The notes: generated by a model not told the origin, from the sequence alone. DNA of 64,000 bases from Pseudomonas protegens (GCF_013407925.2 NZ_CP060201.1:744001-808000), one strand, 5' to 3'; numbered from the stretch's first letter, positions 29,723 to 38,405 are shown. Numbers and translations: made by a program.

Positions 29723-29788
29723 CGTAGAAGCCGGCTTGCCGGCGAAGGCGCTCTCAGGGGCCTCTTCGCTGGCCAGCCAGCGCCTACC
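29723..29788. repeat. Inverted REP pair
   Basis: GTAGAAGCCGGCTTGCCGGC and CTGGCCAGCCAGCGCCTAC face each other between two convergent genes. Confidence 0.85.
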
Positions 29789-29811
29789 GGGCGCAGGCAC
29801 ATCGAGGCCGC

Positions 29812-30768
29812 TCAGGGCATGAGAATGACTTTCTCGCCACGCCCCTGGTTCACTTCGGCATAGCGCTCCAGCCCCTGCTCCAGTGGTGATTCGACCAAGC
29901 CTTCGGGCAGCGGCAGCAGGCCTTCATCAAAGTAGCGGCCGAACTGCTCCAGCATCGCCGCGCACGCCTCTACGCCGTACAACAGCGAGTTGATCCCCAC
30001 CACCGAGCCACCCTTGCGGTACAGGGCCAGGGCCGGCAGTTGCACATGCCCGTCCAGCGGCGCGGCAATGATGGCGATGCGGCCGAAGGTGGTCAGGGCC
30101 GGCACTGCCGCCGGCAGCCAGAAGCCGGTGGTGTCGAAGATCACCTCGGCGCCGTCGGCATACACCTCGGCCACCTGGGCCGCCAGGGTTTCCGGCTGTT
30201 GCAGGTGCAGGGTCGGATAGCCCTGGGCTTCCAGCGCCCGGACCTGCTCGGCCCGCCGCGCCGCCGCCAGCACCCGGGCCCCGCGCACCTTGGCCAAAGC
30301 CAGGGCCGCCGTGGCCACCGCGCCGCCACCGATCACCAGCAGCCGCGTGCCGCTCGTCACGCCGCTGCGCTCCAGGGCATCCCAGGCGGTGGTGTATGGC
30401 ACCCCGAGGCTCGCGGCCTGGGCAAAGCTCAACTGCCGGGGCTTGCGGGCCACGCCCCGGGCGGACAGCACCACGTACTGGGCATGGCTGCCGTCGGCGA
30501 AGAAACCCAGCTCCTTGCCGGTGCCCCAGACCTCCTGACCGATCAGCTCGGCCGGCCCCTGCTCCACCACCCCGGCGAAATCTCGCCCGGGAATCCGCGG
30601 CAGCGTGGTGTAGGGAAAGCGCCCGAGCACATTCTTCACGTCGCTGGGGTTCAGGCCTGCGGCCTGGATGCGCACCAGCACCTGGCCGGGGCCCGGCAGC
30701 GGCGTGGGAAGGTCCACCAGGCGCAGGGCAGCGAGGTCGCCGGTGGCGGAAAATTGCAGTGCTTTCAT
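29812..30768 (-). CDS. Zinc-independent quinone oxidoreductase / MDR-family dehydrogenase
   Basis: A 318-aa medium-chain dehydrogenase/reductase. The GroES-like half has PGPGQVLVRIQAAGLNPSDV and RIPGRDFAGVVEQG. The Rossmann motif is LLVIGGGAVATAALALAK. The structural and catalytic zinc cysteines are absent, which fits NADPH:quinone or enoyl reductases. The ATG at 30766-30768 has GGAA ten bases upstream; a start four codons earlier lacks one. It lies 40 bases downstream of the XapX gene on the same strand. Confidence 0.88.
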   Translation of the reverse strand: MKALQFSATGDLAALRLVDLPTPLPGPGQVLVRIQAAGLNPSDVKNVLGRFPYTTLPRIPGRDFAGVVEQGPAELIGQEVWGTGKELGFFADGSHAQYVVLSARGVARKPRQLSFAQAASLGVPYTTAWDALERSGVTSGTRLLVIGGGAVATAALALAKVRGARVLAAARRAEQVRALEAQGYPTLHLQQPETLAAQVAEVYADGAEVIFDTTGFWLPAAVPALTTFGRIAIIAAPLDGHVQLPALALYRKGGSVVGINSLLYGVEACAAMLEQFGRYFDEGLLPLPEGLVESPLEQGLERYAEVNQGRGEKVILMP

Positions 30769-30808
30769 CGTCGGTTCCATGCGTCAGGGAGATAGAAAAA
30801 AACCGGGC

Positions 30809-30982
30809 TCAGGACAGCCAACTGCTAAAGAGTTGGCGCCCCAGCGGCCACAACTGTTCACCGCCGAGCATGCCCAACAGGCCCACCAGGGCTATCGCCG
30901 GCGGCGCCGGGGAACGCACCTGCAAGGCGCCGTAAAGCAGGCCGACCAACAGGCCGGCGGCCAGGGAAATCAGGTAGTTCAT
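30809..30982 (-). CDS. XapX/DUF1427 small membrane protein
   Basis: A 57-aa protein with two hydrophobic segments (YLISLAAGLLVGLLYGALQV and IALVGLLGMLGGEQLW) joined by VRSPAPPA. This is the XapX/DUF1427 pattern of tiny inner-membrane proteins of unknown role. CTGGAG precedes the ATG. It would lead a small operon with the quinone oxidoreductase. The longer upstream frame runs into the REP array and is not coding. Confidence 0.8.
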   Translation of the reverse strand: MNYLISLAAGLLVGLLYGALQVRSPAPPAIALVGLLGMLGGEQLWPLGRQLFSSWLS

Positions 30983-31161
30983 GCTGCGCTCCAGGAGCCG
31001 TGCTGTTGATGCCGGGGTGAGGTGGCGTGTGCGGCACAGTCTAGGTGGCGGCTGCCTGCGGCATCGGCCAAGTGCTTCAGGATTTCGGCCAAAGCCGAAA
31101 CCCGGGCGGTCGCTTGGCTGGCGTCCGCCTGATGCACCTCGGGGGCTCTGCGGAGCTTCGC

Positions 31162-31799
31162 GTCTCCTGCGGAGCCGTTCGCAGCCTGCGGCAGCGGCTA
31201 CACCAAGCCGTGCCCTGGAGCCGCTGCTGAGCCTGCGAAGCTGCGAAAAGGACCGCAGGGCCTTGCTTAGCGGTCTTCCGACAAACCTCGGGCGAGCTTG
31301 AGATCGCCGCGTCTCCTGCGGAGCCGTTCGCAGCCTGCGGCAGCGGCTACACAAAGCTGTGCCCTGTAGCCGCTGCTAAGCCTGCGAAGCTGCGAAAAGG
31401 ACCGCAGGGCCTTGCTTGGCTATATCCCGGCGAACCTCTGGCGCCCTCAAGATCGCCGCGTCTCCTGCGCAGCCGTTCGCAGCCTGCGGCAGCGGCTACA
31501 CAAAGCTGTGCCCTGTAGCCGCTGCAGAGCCTGCGAAGCTGCGAAAAGGACCGCAGGGCCTTGCTTGGCGGTCTTCCGACAAACCTCGGGCGAGCTTGAG
31601 ATCGCCGCGTCTCCTGCGCAGCCGTTCGCAGCCTGCGGCAGCGGCTACACAAAGCCGTGCCCTGTAGCCGCTGCTGAGCCTGCGAAGCTGCGAAAAGGAC
31701 CGCAGGGCCTTGCTTGGCGGTCTTCCGACAAACCTCGGGCGAGCTTGAGATCGCCGCGTCTCCTTCGCAGCCATTCGCAGCCTGCGGCAGCGGCTACAC
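31162..31799. repeat. Tandem array of paired REPs, 149-bp period
   Basis: The 9-mer GTCTCCTGC starts at 31162, 31311, 31460 and 31609. The related GTCTCCTTC starts at 31758. The spacing is therefore exactly 149 bp four times. Each unit is a REP (to GGCAGCGGCTACA), a second inverted REP (from CCGCTGC to GGACCGCAGGGCC) and a spacer of about 48 bp. The spacer of the second unit differs (TATATCCCGGCGAACC instead of GGTCTTCCGACAAACC) but keeps the length. The fifth unit is one REP only and contains the stop codon of the AraC gene. The 30983-31161 stretch holds no gene. Confidence 0.95.
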
Positions 31800-32561
31800 C
31801 AGGCTGGCGTATTGGGAGGGCGCGACACCCAGTTCGCGGCGGAACATGTCGCTGAAGCTGCTGGGGGAATAACCCAGCTCGCGGGCAATGCGGCTCACCG
31901 GTACGCCCTGGATCAGTTCCGCGGCAGCGGTGGCCAGTTGCACCTGGCGCCGCCATTCGGCAAAGCCCAGGCCCAACTGTTCCTTGAACAGCCGCGCCAG
32001 GGTGCGCACGCTGGCCCCGGCCGCGTCGGCGTGCTGTTCAAAGGAAATGGCCAGCGACGGCGCCGCCATGACCGCCTGGCACAGGCTGCCCAGGCGCCGG
32101 TCGGAGGCGTCCGGCAGGGCGATCTTCAGCAGCGAGCGGCGGGCCCGCCGCAGCTCCAGCAGGGCCAGTTGCACCAGGGCTTCGTAGTAATCCGTCTGCG
32201 GCGGCTCGAGCTCCACCAGGCGCACGATCAGCTCCCGCAGCAGGTTGTCCACCTGCAGCACCTGGACGCTGGGGTCCAGGGTCGCCGCCAGGGACGGGCG
32301 CAGGTAGATATTGCGCATCTGCAGGTCGCTGACCACGCGAATCCCGTGCCGTACCCCGGGCGGCAGCCACACCGCCCGCTGCGGCGGCACCACCAGGGCC
32401 TCGGTGGGCGTCTCGACCCACATCACCCCGCTCATGGCGTACAGCAACTGGCCCCAGGCGTGCTCGTGGGGCTCGATGAACAAGCCGCGCGGATAGGTGC
32501 GAGCCAGGGGTTGCAGCGGGATCGCGGTGTCGCTCAGATCGGGAGGGGTGGCCAGGGCCAT
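31794..32561 (-). CDS. AraC-family regulator with N-terminal cupin
   Basis: A 255-aa regulator. The N-terminal cupin (FIEPHEHAWGQLLYAMSGV; VVPPQRAVWLPPGVRHGIRV) and the C-terminal double helix-turn-helix (GASVRTLARLFKEQLGLGF; VSRIARELGYSPSSFSDMFR) match the YdeO/NimR-like group that often controls a neighbouring efflux or metabolic gene. The stop TAG at 31794-31796 lies inside the last REP of the tandem array, so the final codons border on repeat sequence. The target is unknown. Confidence 0.9.
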   Translation of the reverse strand: MALATPPDLSDTAIPLQPLARTYPRGLFIEPHEHAWGQLLYAMSGVMWVETPTEALVVPPQRAVWLPPGVRHGIRVVSDLQMRNIYLRPSLAATLDPSVQVLQVDNLLRELIVRLVELEPPQTDYYEALVQLALLELRRARRSLLKIALPDASDRRLGSLCQAVMAAPSLAISFEQHADAAGASVRTLARLFKEQLGLGFAEWRRQVQLATAAAELIQGVPVSRIARELGYSPSSFSDMFRRELGVAPSQYASLV

Positions 32562-32793
32562 GACAAGCTCGCAACGGGTCGGCGGGCGCCCATGGTAACC
32601 AGCGGCCGCAGCGCTCGCCAGACGCTGGGAGCGCTCCGGGCGCGGACTTTTTCCCGGGCCCTGGCGGCCTCGCTCCGACCTTGGGCCGGTCAGGCGCGGA
32701 GCCAGGACCGTTGGCGCCAGAGTCGGACAATCAAAGTGAATTTTTTCCAGCCCGCAGGATCACTCAAGGATCACAGGGAGGAATCAAGGCTCT

Positions 32794-33021
32794 ATGAACA
32801 ACGCAAAACTCTTCGTCATCGAATACACCCTTCACGGCGCACCCAAGTCCTTCATCATTCGCCAGGAAAAGATGGACAACGCCGAGGCCTGGCACTGGGC
32901 CAGTTGCGATGCCGGTGTCGGTCGCATCGGCCGTTTCGGCCGCGAACGGGTGAAGAAAACCAGCAAGCCGATGGCCGAGAAATTCGGCATCGAGAACGTC
33001 ACCTGGCGCCCTTCGGTCTAG
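32794..33021 (+). CDS. Small Pseudomonas protein (DUF6555-like)
   Basis: A 75-aa basic protein, MNNAKLFVIEYTLHG at the start and KPMAEKFGIENVTWRP at the end, with AEAWHWASCDAGVGRIGRFG in the middle. I recall near-identical short proteins across fluorescent pseudomonads, annotated as DUF6555. A good ribosome site (CACAGGGAGG) lies upstream. No function is known. It converges on the metallothionein gene. Confidence 0.7.
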   Translation: MNNAKLFVIEYTLHGAPKSFIIRQEKMDNAEAWHWASCDAGVGRIGRFGRERVKKTSKPMAEKFGIENVTWRPSV

Positions 33022-33032
33022 GCGCTGGCGAT

Positions 33033-33060
33033 GCGGGTGAAGCCCTGTGGCGCCACCCGC
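33033..33060. terminator. Possible hairpin between convergent genes
   Basis: GCGGGTG and CACCCGC can pair across a 14-nt loop between the stops of the small DUF gene and the metallothionein gene. No T-run is present, so confidence is low. Confidence 0.3.
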
Positions 33061-33069
33061 CTGACGGCT

Positions 33070-33240
33070 TCAGCCGTGGGCGCCCTTGGCGCATTTGCAG
33101 CCTTCGGTGGAGGCGCAAGGCTCACCATGGGCATGGTGATCGGCGCACGCCTGACAGCAGTAGTGCTTACCGTGACGGACAATCGAGTGGGCTCCAAGCT
33201 TGCAGGTGCAAGCCGGACAGGCACAGGTTTGATTGGACAT
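33070..33240 (-). CDS. Bacterial metallothionein (BmtA/SmtA type)
   Basis: A 56-aa protein read by hand from the ATG at 33238-33240. It has ten cysteines in the pattern CACPACTC, YCCQAC, PCAS and GCKC, plus histidines in ADHHAHGE. The central GKHYCCQACADHH and the terminal EGCKC are the treble-clef zinc-finger and cluster motifs of cyanobacterial and pseudomonad metallothioneins. It binds zinc, cadmium or copper in the cytosol. GAGGAG nine bases before the ATG is a strong ribosome site. The gene is too short for a 60-residue cutoff and easily missed. Confidence 0.92.
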   Translation of the reverse strand: MSNQTCACPACTCKLGAHSIVRHGKHYCCQACADHHAHGEPCASTEGCKCAKGAHG

Positions 33241-33472
33241 GACAAGGCTCCTCTTGAGCGGCCTTCTGGTGGGACTCGATCAGCGCAGCGCCCGCGACAG
33301 CAACGGCCAGCGCAGGGTTCGAGTACCTGGAAAGGTTAGGCCAATCCGCTCTCCTCACCCGGCCACAAGCGACTAAAGTGGTTCAGCCAGGGCAAGCGCC
33401 GACGGACGGACACCCGCCCCGCCAATGCCGCTGTCGCGACCTGATAACCATCACTCAAGGTCCTTCGCCGCC

Positions 33473-34972
33473 ATGACCATGCTCTACGACGAACGCCTCG
33501 ACGGCGCCCTGCCCGAGGTCGACCGCCAGGCCCTGATCCAGGCCCTGCGCCAGCAGCTTCCAGAGCTGGAACTGCTGGACCAGCAAGCGCAGCTCAAGCC
33601 CTACGAGTGCGATGGCCTCAGCGCCTATCGCAGCACGCCGATGCTGGTGGCCCTGCCCCGGCATCTGGACCAGGTGCAGCGCATCCTGCAGATCTGCCAT
33701 GCGCACCGGGTGCCGGTGGTGGCCCGGGGCGCGGGGACCGGCCTGTCCGGCGGCGCCCTGCCCCTGGAGAAAGGCCTGCTGCTGGTGATGGCGCGCTTCA
33801 AGGACATCCTGCAGATCGACCCCGCCGCCCGTTGCGCCCGGCTCCAGCCCGGGGTGCGCAACCTGGCGATCTCCCAGGCCGCCGCGCCCTTCGGCCTGTA
33901 CTACGCCCCCGACCCGTCTTCGCAGATCGCCTGTTCGATTGGCGGCAATGTCGCGGAAAACGCCGGCGGCGTGCACTGCCTGAAATACGGCCTGACCGTG
34001 CACAACCTGCTCAAGGTCGAGATGCTCAGCGTCGAGGGCCAGCCCCTGACCCTGGGCAGCGAGGCCCTGGACGCGCCGGGCTTCGACCTGCTGGCGCTGT
34101 TCACCGGCTCCGAAGGCCTGCTGGGGGTGATCACCGAAGTCACGGTCAAGCTGCTGCCCAAGCCGCAGATCGCCAAGGTGCTGCTGGCGGCCTTCGACTC
34201 GGTGGAAGCCGCCGGCCGCGCCGTGGCCGAGATCATTGCCGCGGGGATCATTCCCGGCGGCCTGGAGATGATGGACAACCTGGCGATCCGCGCCGCCGAG
34301 GACTTCATCCACGCCGGCTACCCGGTGGACGCCGCGGCCATCCTGCTGTGCGAGCTGGACGGCGTGGAAGCCGATGTCCACGACGACTGCGAGCGAGTGC
34401 GCCAGGTGCTGCAACGGGCCGGCGCCAGCCAGGTGCGCCTGGCCCGGGACGAGGCCGAGCGCGTGCGTTTCTGGGCCGGGCGCAAGAACGCCTTCCCGGC
34501 GGTGGGGCGCCTGGCGCCGGACTACTACTGCATGGACGGCACCATTCCCCGCCGCCAGCTGCCGGGGGTGCTGCGGGGCATCGCGCGCCTGGCCGAGGAA
34601 CACCAGTTGCGGGTGGCCAATGTGTTCCATGCCGGCGACGGCAACATGCACCCGCTGATCCTGTTCGACGCCAACCAGCCCGGCGAGCTTGAGCGGGCCG
34701 AGGCCCTGGGCGGCAAGATCCTCGAACTGTGCGTGGCAGTGGGCGGCAGCATCACCGGCGAACACGGCGTGGGCCGAGAGAAAATCAACCAGATGTGCGC
34801 CCAGTTCAACCATCACGAGCTGAGCCTGTTCCACGCCATCAAGGCCGCCTTCGACCCCAGCGGCCTGCTCAACCCCGGGAAGAACATCCCGACCCTGCAG
34901 CGCTGCGCGGAGTTCGGCGCCATGCACGTCCACCACGGGCAACTGCCCTTCCCCGAACTGGAGCGGTTCTGA
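33473..34972 (+). CDS. glcD: Glycolate oxidase FAD-linked subunit
   Basis: A 499-aa flavoprotein, equal to the E. coli subunit in length. The PCMH FAD-binding domain shows RVPVVARGAGTGLSGGALPL and IACSIGGNVAENAGGVHCLK. The C-terminal domain has VFHAGDGNMHPLILFD and GGSITGEHGVGREKINQM. With GlcE and GlcF it forms the membrane-associated dehydrogenase oxidising glycolate (and D-lactate) to glyoxylate. The start MTMLYDERLDG is chosen by homology; a 16-residue upstream extension is possible. The usual divergent glcC regulator is not upstream; the metallothionein is. Confidence 0.96.
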   Translation: MTMLYDERLDGALPEVDRQALIQALRQQLPELELLDQQAQLKPYECDGLSAYRSTPMLVALPRHLDQVQRILQICHAHRVPVVARGAGTGLSGGALPLEKGLLLVMARFKDILQIDPAARCARLQPGVRNLAISQAAAPFGLYYAPDPSSQIACSIGGNVAENAGGVHCLKYGLTVHNLLKVEMLSVEGQPLTLGSEALDAPGFDLLALFTGSEGLLGVITEVTVKLLPKPQIAKVLLAAFDSVEAAGRAVAEIIAAGIIPGGLEMMDNLAIRAAEDFIHAGYPVDAAAILLCELDGVEADVHDDCERVRQVLQRAGASQVRLARDEAERVRFWAGRKNAFPAVGRLAPDYYCMDGTIPRRQLPGVLRGIARLAEEHQLRVANVFHAGDGNMHPLILFDANQPGELERAEALGGKILELCVAVGGSITGEHGVGREKINQMCAQFNHHELSLFHAIKAAFDPSGLLNPGKNIPTLQRCAEFGAMHVHHGQLPFPELERF

Positions 34973-36036
34973 TGAGCACGGACAGCGATTTCGATGCCGC
35001 AGAAGAGTTGCTGGAGCAGGTGCGCGACGCCTTGCAGAGCAACACCCCGCTGCGCATCCAGGGTTCCAACAGCAAGGCCTTTCTCGGCCGCGACTGCGCC
35101 GGGGAAATCCTCGACACCCGCAGCCATCGCGGCATCGTCAGCTACGACCCCACGGAGCTGGTGATCAGCGCCCGGGCCGGCACCCCGCTCGCCGAGTTGC
35201 ACGCCACCCTGGACGCCGCCGGGCAGATGCTGCCCTGCGAACCGCCATCCTTCGGCGCCGGCGCCACCCTGGGCGGCATGCTCGCCTGCGGCTTGTCCGG
35301 GCCGCGTCGGCCCTGGGCCGGCGCGGTGCGCGATTTCGTCCTCGGCACCCGGATCATCAGCGGCAGCGGCCAGCACCTGCGCTTTGGCGGCGAGGTGATG
35401 AAGAACGTCGCCGGTTATGACCTGTCGCGGCTGATGGCCGGCAGCTACGGCTGCCTGGGGCTGATCACCGAAGTCTCGCTGAAGGTCCTGCCCAAGCCCC
35501 GGCAAAGCCTGAGCCTGAGCCTGGAAATGGACCGCCAGCGGGCCCTCGCGCAACTGGCCGAATGGGGCCAACAGCCCTTGCCCATCAGCGCCGCCTGCCA
35601 TGACGGCGAGCGCCTGCACCTGCGCCTGGAGGGCGGTGAAGGCTCGGTGGCGGCGGCCCACGAACGCCTCGGCGGCGAGCCTCTGGATTCGGGCTACTGG
35701 GCCTTGCTCAACGAGCAGCAACTGGATTTTTTCAACCCCGGCCTGCCGCTGTGGCGCCTGTCACTGCCGCACAACACGCCGCTGCTGGCACTGCACGGCG
35801 AACAACTGCTGGACTGGGGCGGCGCCCAGCGCTGGCTGAAGAGCGATGCCACGGCGGCCGAGATCCGCGCCGCCGTCAGCGCCGTCGGCGGCCACGCCAG
35901 CTGCTACAGCCACGGCCTGCAGGACAGCCCGTTCCAGCCCCTGGCGCCGCCCCTGCTGCACTACCACCAACGGCTCAAGGCGCAGCTGGACCCGCAAGGG
36001 ATCTTCAACCCCGGCCGACTCTACGCGGAGCTCTAG
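34972..36036 (+). CDS. glcE: Glycolate oxidase FAD-binding subunit
   Basis: A 354-aa PCMH-type flavoprotein. It has PLRIQGSNSKAFLGRD, LPCEPPSFGAGATLGGMLAC and FGGEVMKNVAGYDLSRLMAG, and ends FNPGRLYAEL. The start overlaps the glcD stop by one base (TGATG), so translation is coupled. It is required with GlcD and GlcF for activity. Confidence 0.95.
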   Translation: MSTDSDFDAAEELLEQVRDALQSNTPLRIQGSNSKAFLGRDCAGEILDTRSHRGIVSYDPTELVISARAGTPLAELHATLDAAGQMLPCEPPSFGAGATLGGMLACGLSGPRRPWAGAVRDFVLGTRIISGSGQHLRFGGEVMKNVAGYDLSRLMAGSYGCLGLITEVSLKVLPKPRQSLSLSLEMDRQRALAQLAEWGQQPLPISAACHDGERLHLRLEGGEGSVAAAHERLGGEPLDSGYWALLNEQQLDFFNPGLPLWRLSLPHNTPLLALHGEQLLDWGGAQRWLKSDATAAEIRAAVSAVGGHASCYSHGLQDSPFQPLAPPLLHYHQRLKAQLDPQGIFNPGRLYAEL

Positions 36037-36039
36037 CCC

Positions 36040-37257
36040 ATGCAGACCACCCTCAGCCCCGAGGCCCGGCAACTGCCCCGGGCCGCCGAAGCCGAGCGCA
36101 TCTTGCGCAGTTGCGTGCACTGCGGTTTCTGCAACGCCACCTGCCCCACCTACCAGTTGCTGGGCGACGAGCTGGACGGCCCGCGGGGGCGCATCTACCT
36201 GATCAAGCAGGTGCTCGAAGGCGCCCCGGCCACCGCCCAGACCCAGCAGCACCTGGACCGCTGCCTGTCCTGCCGCAACTGCGAGAGCACCTGCCCGTCC
36301 GGGGTCGACTACCACAACCTGCTGGACATCGGCCGCGCCGTGGTCGATGCCGCCCTGCCCCGGCCCGCCGGCCAGCAACTGCTGCGCCGTGGCCTGCGAG
36401 CGCTGAGCGCCAACCCGCAACTGTTCAAGGCCCTGATCCACGGCGGCAGCCGCCTGCGCCCGCTGCTGCCCCAGGCCCTGCAGGACAAGCTGCCGCGCCA
36501 GGTGCCCAGCGCCAAGCCGCGCCCCGCCCCAGGCCATTCGCGGCGCGTGCTGTTGCTTGAAGGCTGCGTGCAGCCGGGGCTGTCGCCCAATACCAATGCC
36601 GCCACGGCGCGGGTTCTCGACCGCCTGGGCATCAGCGTGCAGCCGGTTGCCGAGGCCGGCTGCTGCGGCGCCGTGGACTATCACCTCGACGCCCAGGAAG
36701 CCGGCCTGCAACGGGCCCGGCGCAATATCGACGCCTGGTGGCCCCAGCTGCAACAGGGCGCCGAAGCCATCGTCCAGACCGCCAGCGGCTGCGGCGCCTT
36801 CATCAAGGATTACCAGCACCTGCTGGCCCACGACCCGGCCTACCGCGACAAGGCCCGGCAGGTCAGTGCCCTGGCCTGGGACCTGGTGGAAGTGCTGCGC
36901 GATGAACCCCTGGAGCAGCTCGGCGCCCACAGCAACCAGCGCCTGGCCTTCCACTGCCCTTGCACCCTGCAGCACGCGCAAAAGCTCGGCGGCGCCGTGG
37001 AAAGCCTGCTGCAACGCCTGGGCTTTCACCTCATCGCGGTGCCCGACAGCCACCTGTGCTGCGGCTCGGCGGGCACCTATTCACTGACCCAGCCGGCGCT
37101 GGCGCGGCAACTGCGGGACGACAAGTTGCGGGCCCTGGAAAGCGGCCAGCCGGACCTGATCGTCACCGCCAATATCGGCTGCCAGAACCACCTGGATGGC
37201 GCCGGCCGCACCCCGGTGCGGCACTGGATCGAAGTGCTGGAAGACGCGCTGCGCTAG
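36040..37257 (+). CDS. glcF: Glycolate oxidase iron-sulfur subunit
   Basis: A 405-aa protein with two 4Fe-4S motifs near the N-terminus (CVHCGFCNATCPTY and CLSCRNCESTCPSG) and two CCG domains (AEAGCCGAVDYHLD; DSHLCCGSAGTYSL). It passes electrons from the flavin subunits to the quinone pool. It starts three bases after glcE. No glcG or glcB follows; the downstream DNA is a heptamer repeat array and a convergent gene. Confidence 0.96.
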   Translation: MQTTLSPEARQLPRAAEAERILRSCVHCGFCNATCPTYQLLGDELDGPRGRIYLIKQVLEGAPATAQTQQHLDRCLSCRNCESTCPSGVDYHNLLDIGRAVVDAALPRPAGQQLLRRGLRALSANPQLFKALIHGGSRLRPLLPQALQDKLPRQVPSAKPRPAPGHSRRVLLLEGCVQPGLSPNTNAATARVLDRLGISVQPVAEAGCCGAVDYHLDAQEAGLQRARRNIDAWWPQLQQGAEAIVQTASGCGAFIKDYQHLLAHDPAYRDKARQVSALAWDLVEVLRDEPLEQLGAHSNQRLAFHCPCTLQHAQKLGGAVESLLQRLGFHLIAVPDSHLCCGSAGTYSLTQPALARQLRDDKLRALESGQPDLIVTANIGCQNHLDGAGRTPVRHWIEVLEDALR

Positions 37258-37260
37258 GCG

Positions 37261-37345
37261 CCAAGCTGCAACAAGCTCCAAGCTTCAAGCTTGTGGCTTA
37301 CGGCTTACAGCTTGCGGCTTGTGGCTTACGGCTTGCCGCTGATGG
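37261..37345. repeat. Degenerate heptamer array (GCTTRYR)
   Basis: Successive units such as GCTTCAA, GCTTGTG, GCTTACG, GCTTACA, GCTTGCG, GCTTGTG and GCTTACG run from 37261 to about 37340. The 5' part of this array (minus-strand view) is translated as the last 20 or so residues of the DUF606 protein. Confidence 0.85.
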
Positions 37346-37786
37346 CTTCTGGCTCCGGTACATGAACAGCAGCGCCAGGGCCAGGCACAGCATCGCCAGC
37401 AGGCGGTTGGATGACAGCTCGATGGCCGGGTTGCCGAACCAGCCGAAGTTGTCGATCAGCATGCCCATGCCCAGTTGCCCGAGGATCACCGCCACCGTGG
37501 CCACCGCGGTGCCGACCCGGGGCACCGCGCCGACCATCACCAGCATGTAGACCACCCCGAACAGCGCGCCGCAAAGCTGCCACTTGGGCGCCTGGAGCAA
37601 GGTCATGGCCTGGGGTGGCTGGAAAAACACAATCAGCAGCCCGGTGATCAAGGCCCCCACGGCAAAGGTCAGCAGGCTGCTGCGCAGCACCCCGACGCTT
37701 TCTCCCAGGCGGCCATTGATCGCCGCCTGCACGCTGAGCACCGCACCGGCGCCCACTACCAGAACCAGCAATAGAATCAGGTTCAT
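37298..37786 (-). CDS. DUF606 / YdcZ-family DMT membrane protein
   Basis: A 162-aa inner-membrane protein with five predicted segments. SVQAAINGRLGESVGVLRSS, PKWQLCGALFGVVYML and GQLGMGMLIDNFGWFGNP are the DMT_YdcZ (DUF606) signatures. Family members work as pairs, and the second half is encoded two bases upstream. The last residues (SQKPSAASRKPQAASCKP) come from the heptamer repeat array, so the natural C-terminus has been extended by repeat DNA. The substrate is unknown. Confidence 0.85.
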   Translation of the reverse strand: MNLILLLVLVVGAGAVLSVQAAINGRLGESVGVLRSSLLTFAVGALITGLLIVFFQPPQAMTLLQAPKWQLCGALFGVVYMLVMVGAVPRVGTAVATVAVILGQLGMGMLIDNFGWFGNPAIELSSNRLLAMLCLALALLFMYRSQKPSAASRKPQAASCKP

Positions 37787-37788
37787 CT

Positions 37789-38292
37789 TCAACCTCGGGC
37801 CATCAGGATCAGGGCCACGACAATCAGTGTCAGGGCCAGCCAGCGTTCTGCATTGACCGGTTTGCGAGCACTGCCGAACCAGCCGTAATGGTCGATCAGC
37901 ACGCTCTTGCCGACCTGCCCGGAAAGGATCGCGATCATGGTCATGGCAATGCCGATATGGGGCGTGGCCAGGGTCAGCACCACCACGTAGATAGGTCCCA
38001 GCACCCCGCCCAGCAGTTGCCAGCGTGGCAACTGGCTCAAGGCCGGGCCGGGCTGCGGGCCGCTGAACAACAGCAGCAGAAACAGCAACGCCGCGCCCAC
38101 GCCGAAGATGCTCAGGGTGGCCCACAAGTGCCCGACCTGAGCGCCCAGCGGGCCGAGCAAGCCGGCCTCCACCGACAGGCCCATGCCGGCCAGGATCACC
38201 AGCGGCAAGAGCATCAGGCGCTGCCAGCCGGCGCGGGATTCAGTGACCGGCGCCAGGTTTGGCAACGCGGGTTCGACAACATCGGAAGACAT
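37789..38292 (-). CDS. DUF606 / YdcZ-family DMT membrane protein, partner
   Basis: A 167-aa paralog of the adjacent gene with GLLGPLGAQVGHLWAT, PRWQLLGGVLGPIYVVVL and GQVGKSVLIDHYGWFGSARK. Half-size DMT proteins dimerise to make an 8-10 helix transporter, so the two genes probably form one heterodimeric exporter or importer. The ATG at 38290-38292 is chosen over a longer frame with a charged, non-membrane leader. It is divergent from the LysR gene, which likely regulates it. Confidence 0.85.
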   Translation of the reverse strand: MSSDVVEPALPNLAPVTESRAGWQRLMLLPLVILAGMGLSVEAGLLGPLGAQVGHLWATLSIFGVGAALLFLLLLFSGPQPGPALSQLPRWQLLGGVLGPIYVVVLTLATPHIGIAMTMIAILSGQVGKSVLIDHYGWFGSARKPVNAERWLALTLIVVALILMARG

Positions 38293-38405
38293 GCAACACC
38301 TGCCTGAGATCAAGAAACGGCGGGCATTATCGATTGCACCTGCTTTGCGATAAATGCCAGCATGCCGACAACTCTTTTGCGTAAAACGCACAGCAGGACT
38401 CCCCC

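Noticed and set aside
31162..31799. Possible CRISPR array
   Set aside because: The period is 149 bp, the units are REP pairs, the spacers are nearly identical and no cas gene is present.
31412..31956. Several overlapping open frames in the 31-kb region
   Set aside because: They are translations of the tandem REP array and repeat the same peptide in different frames.
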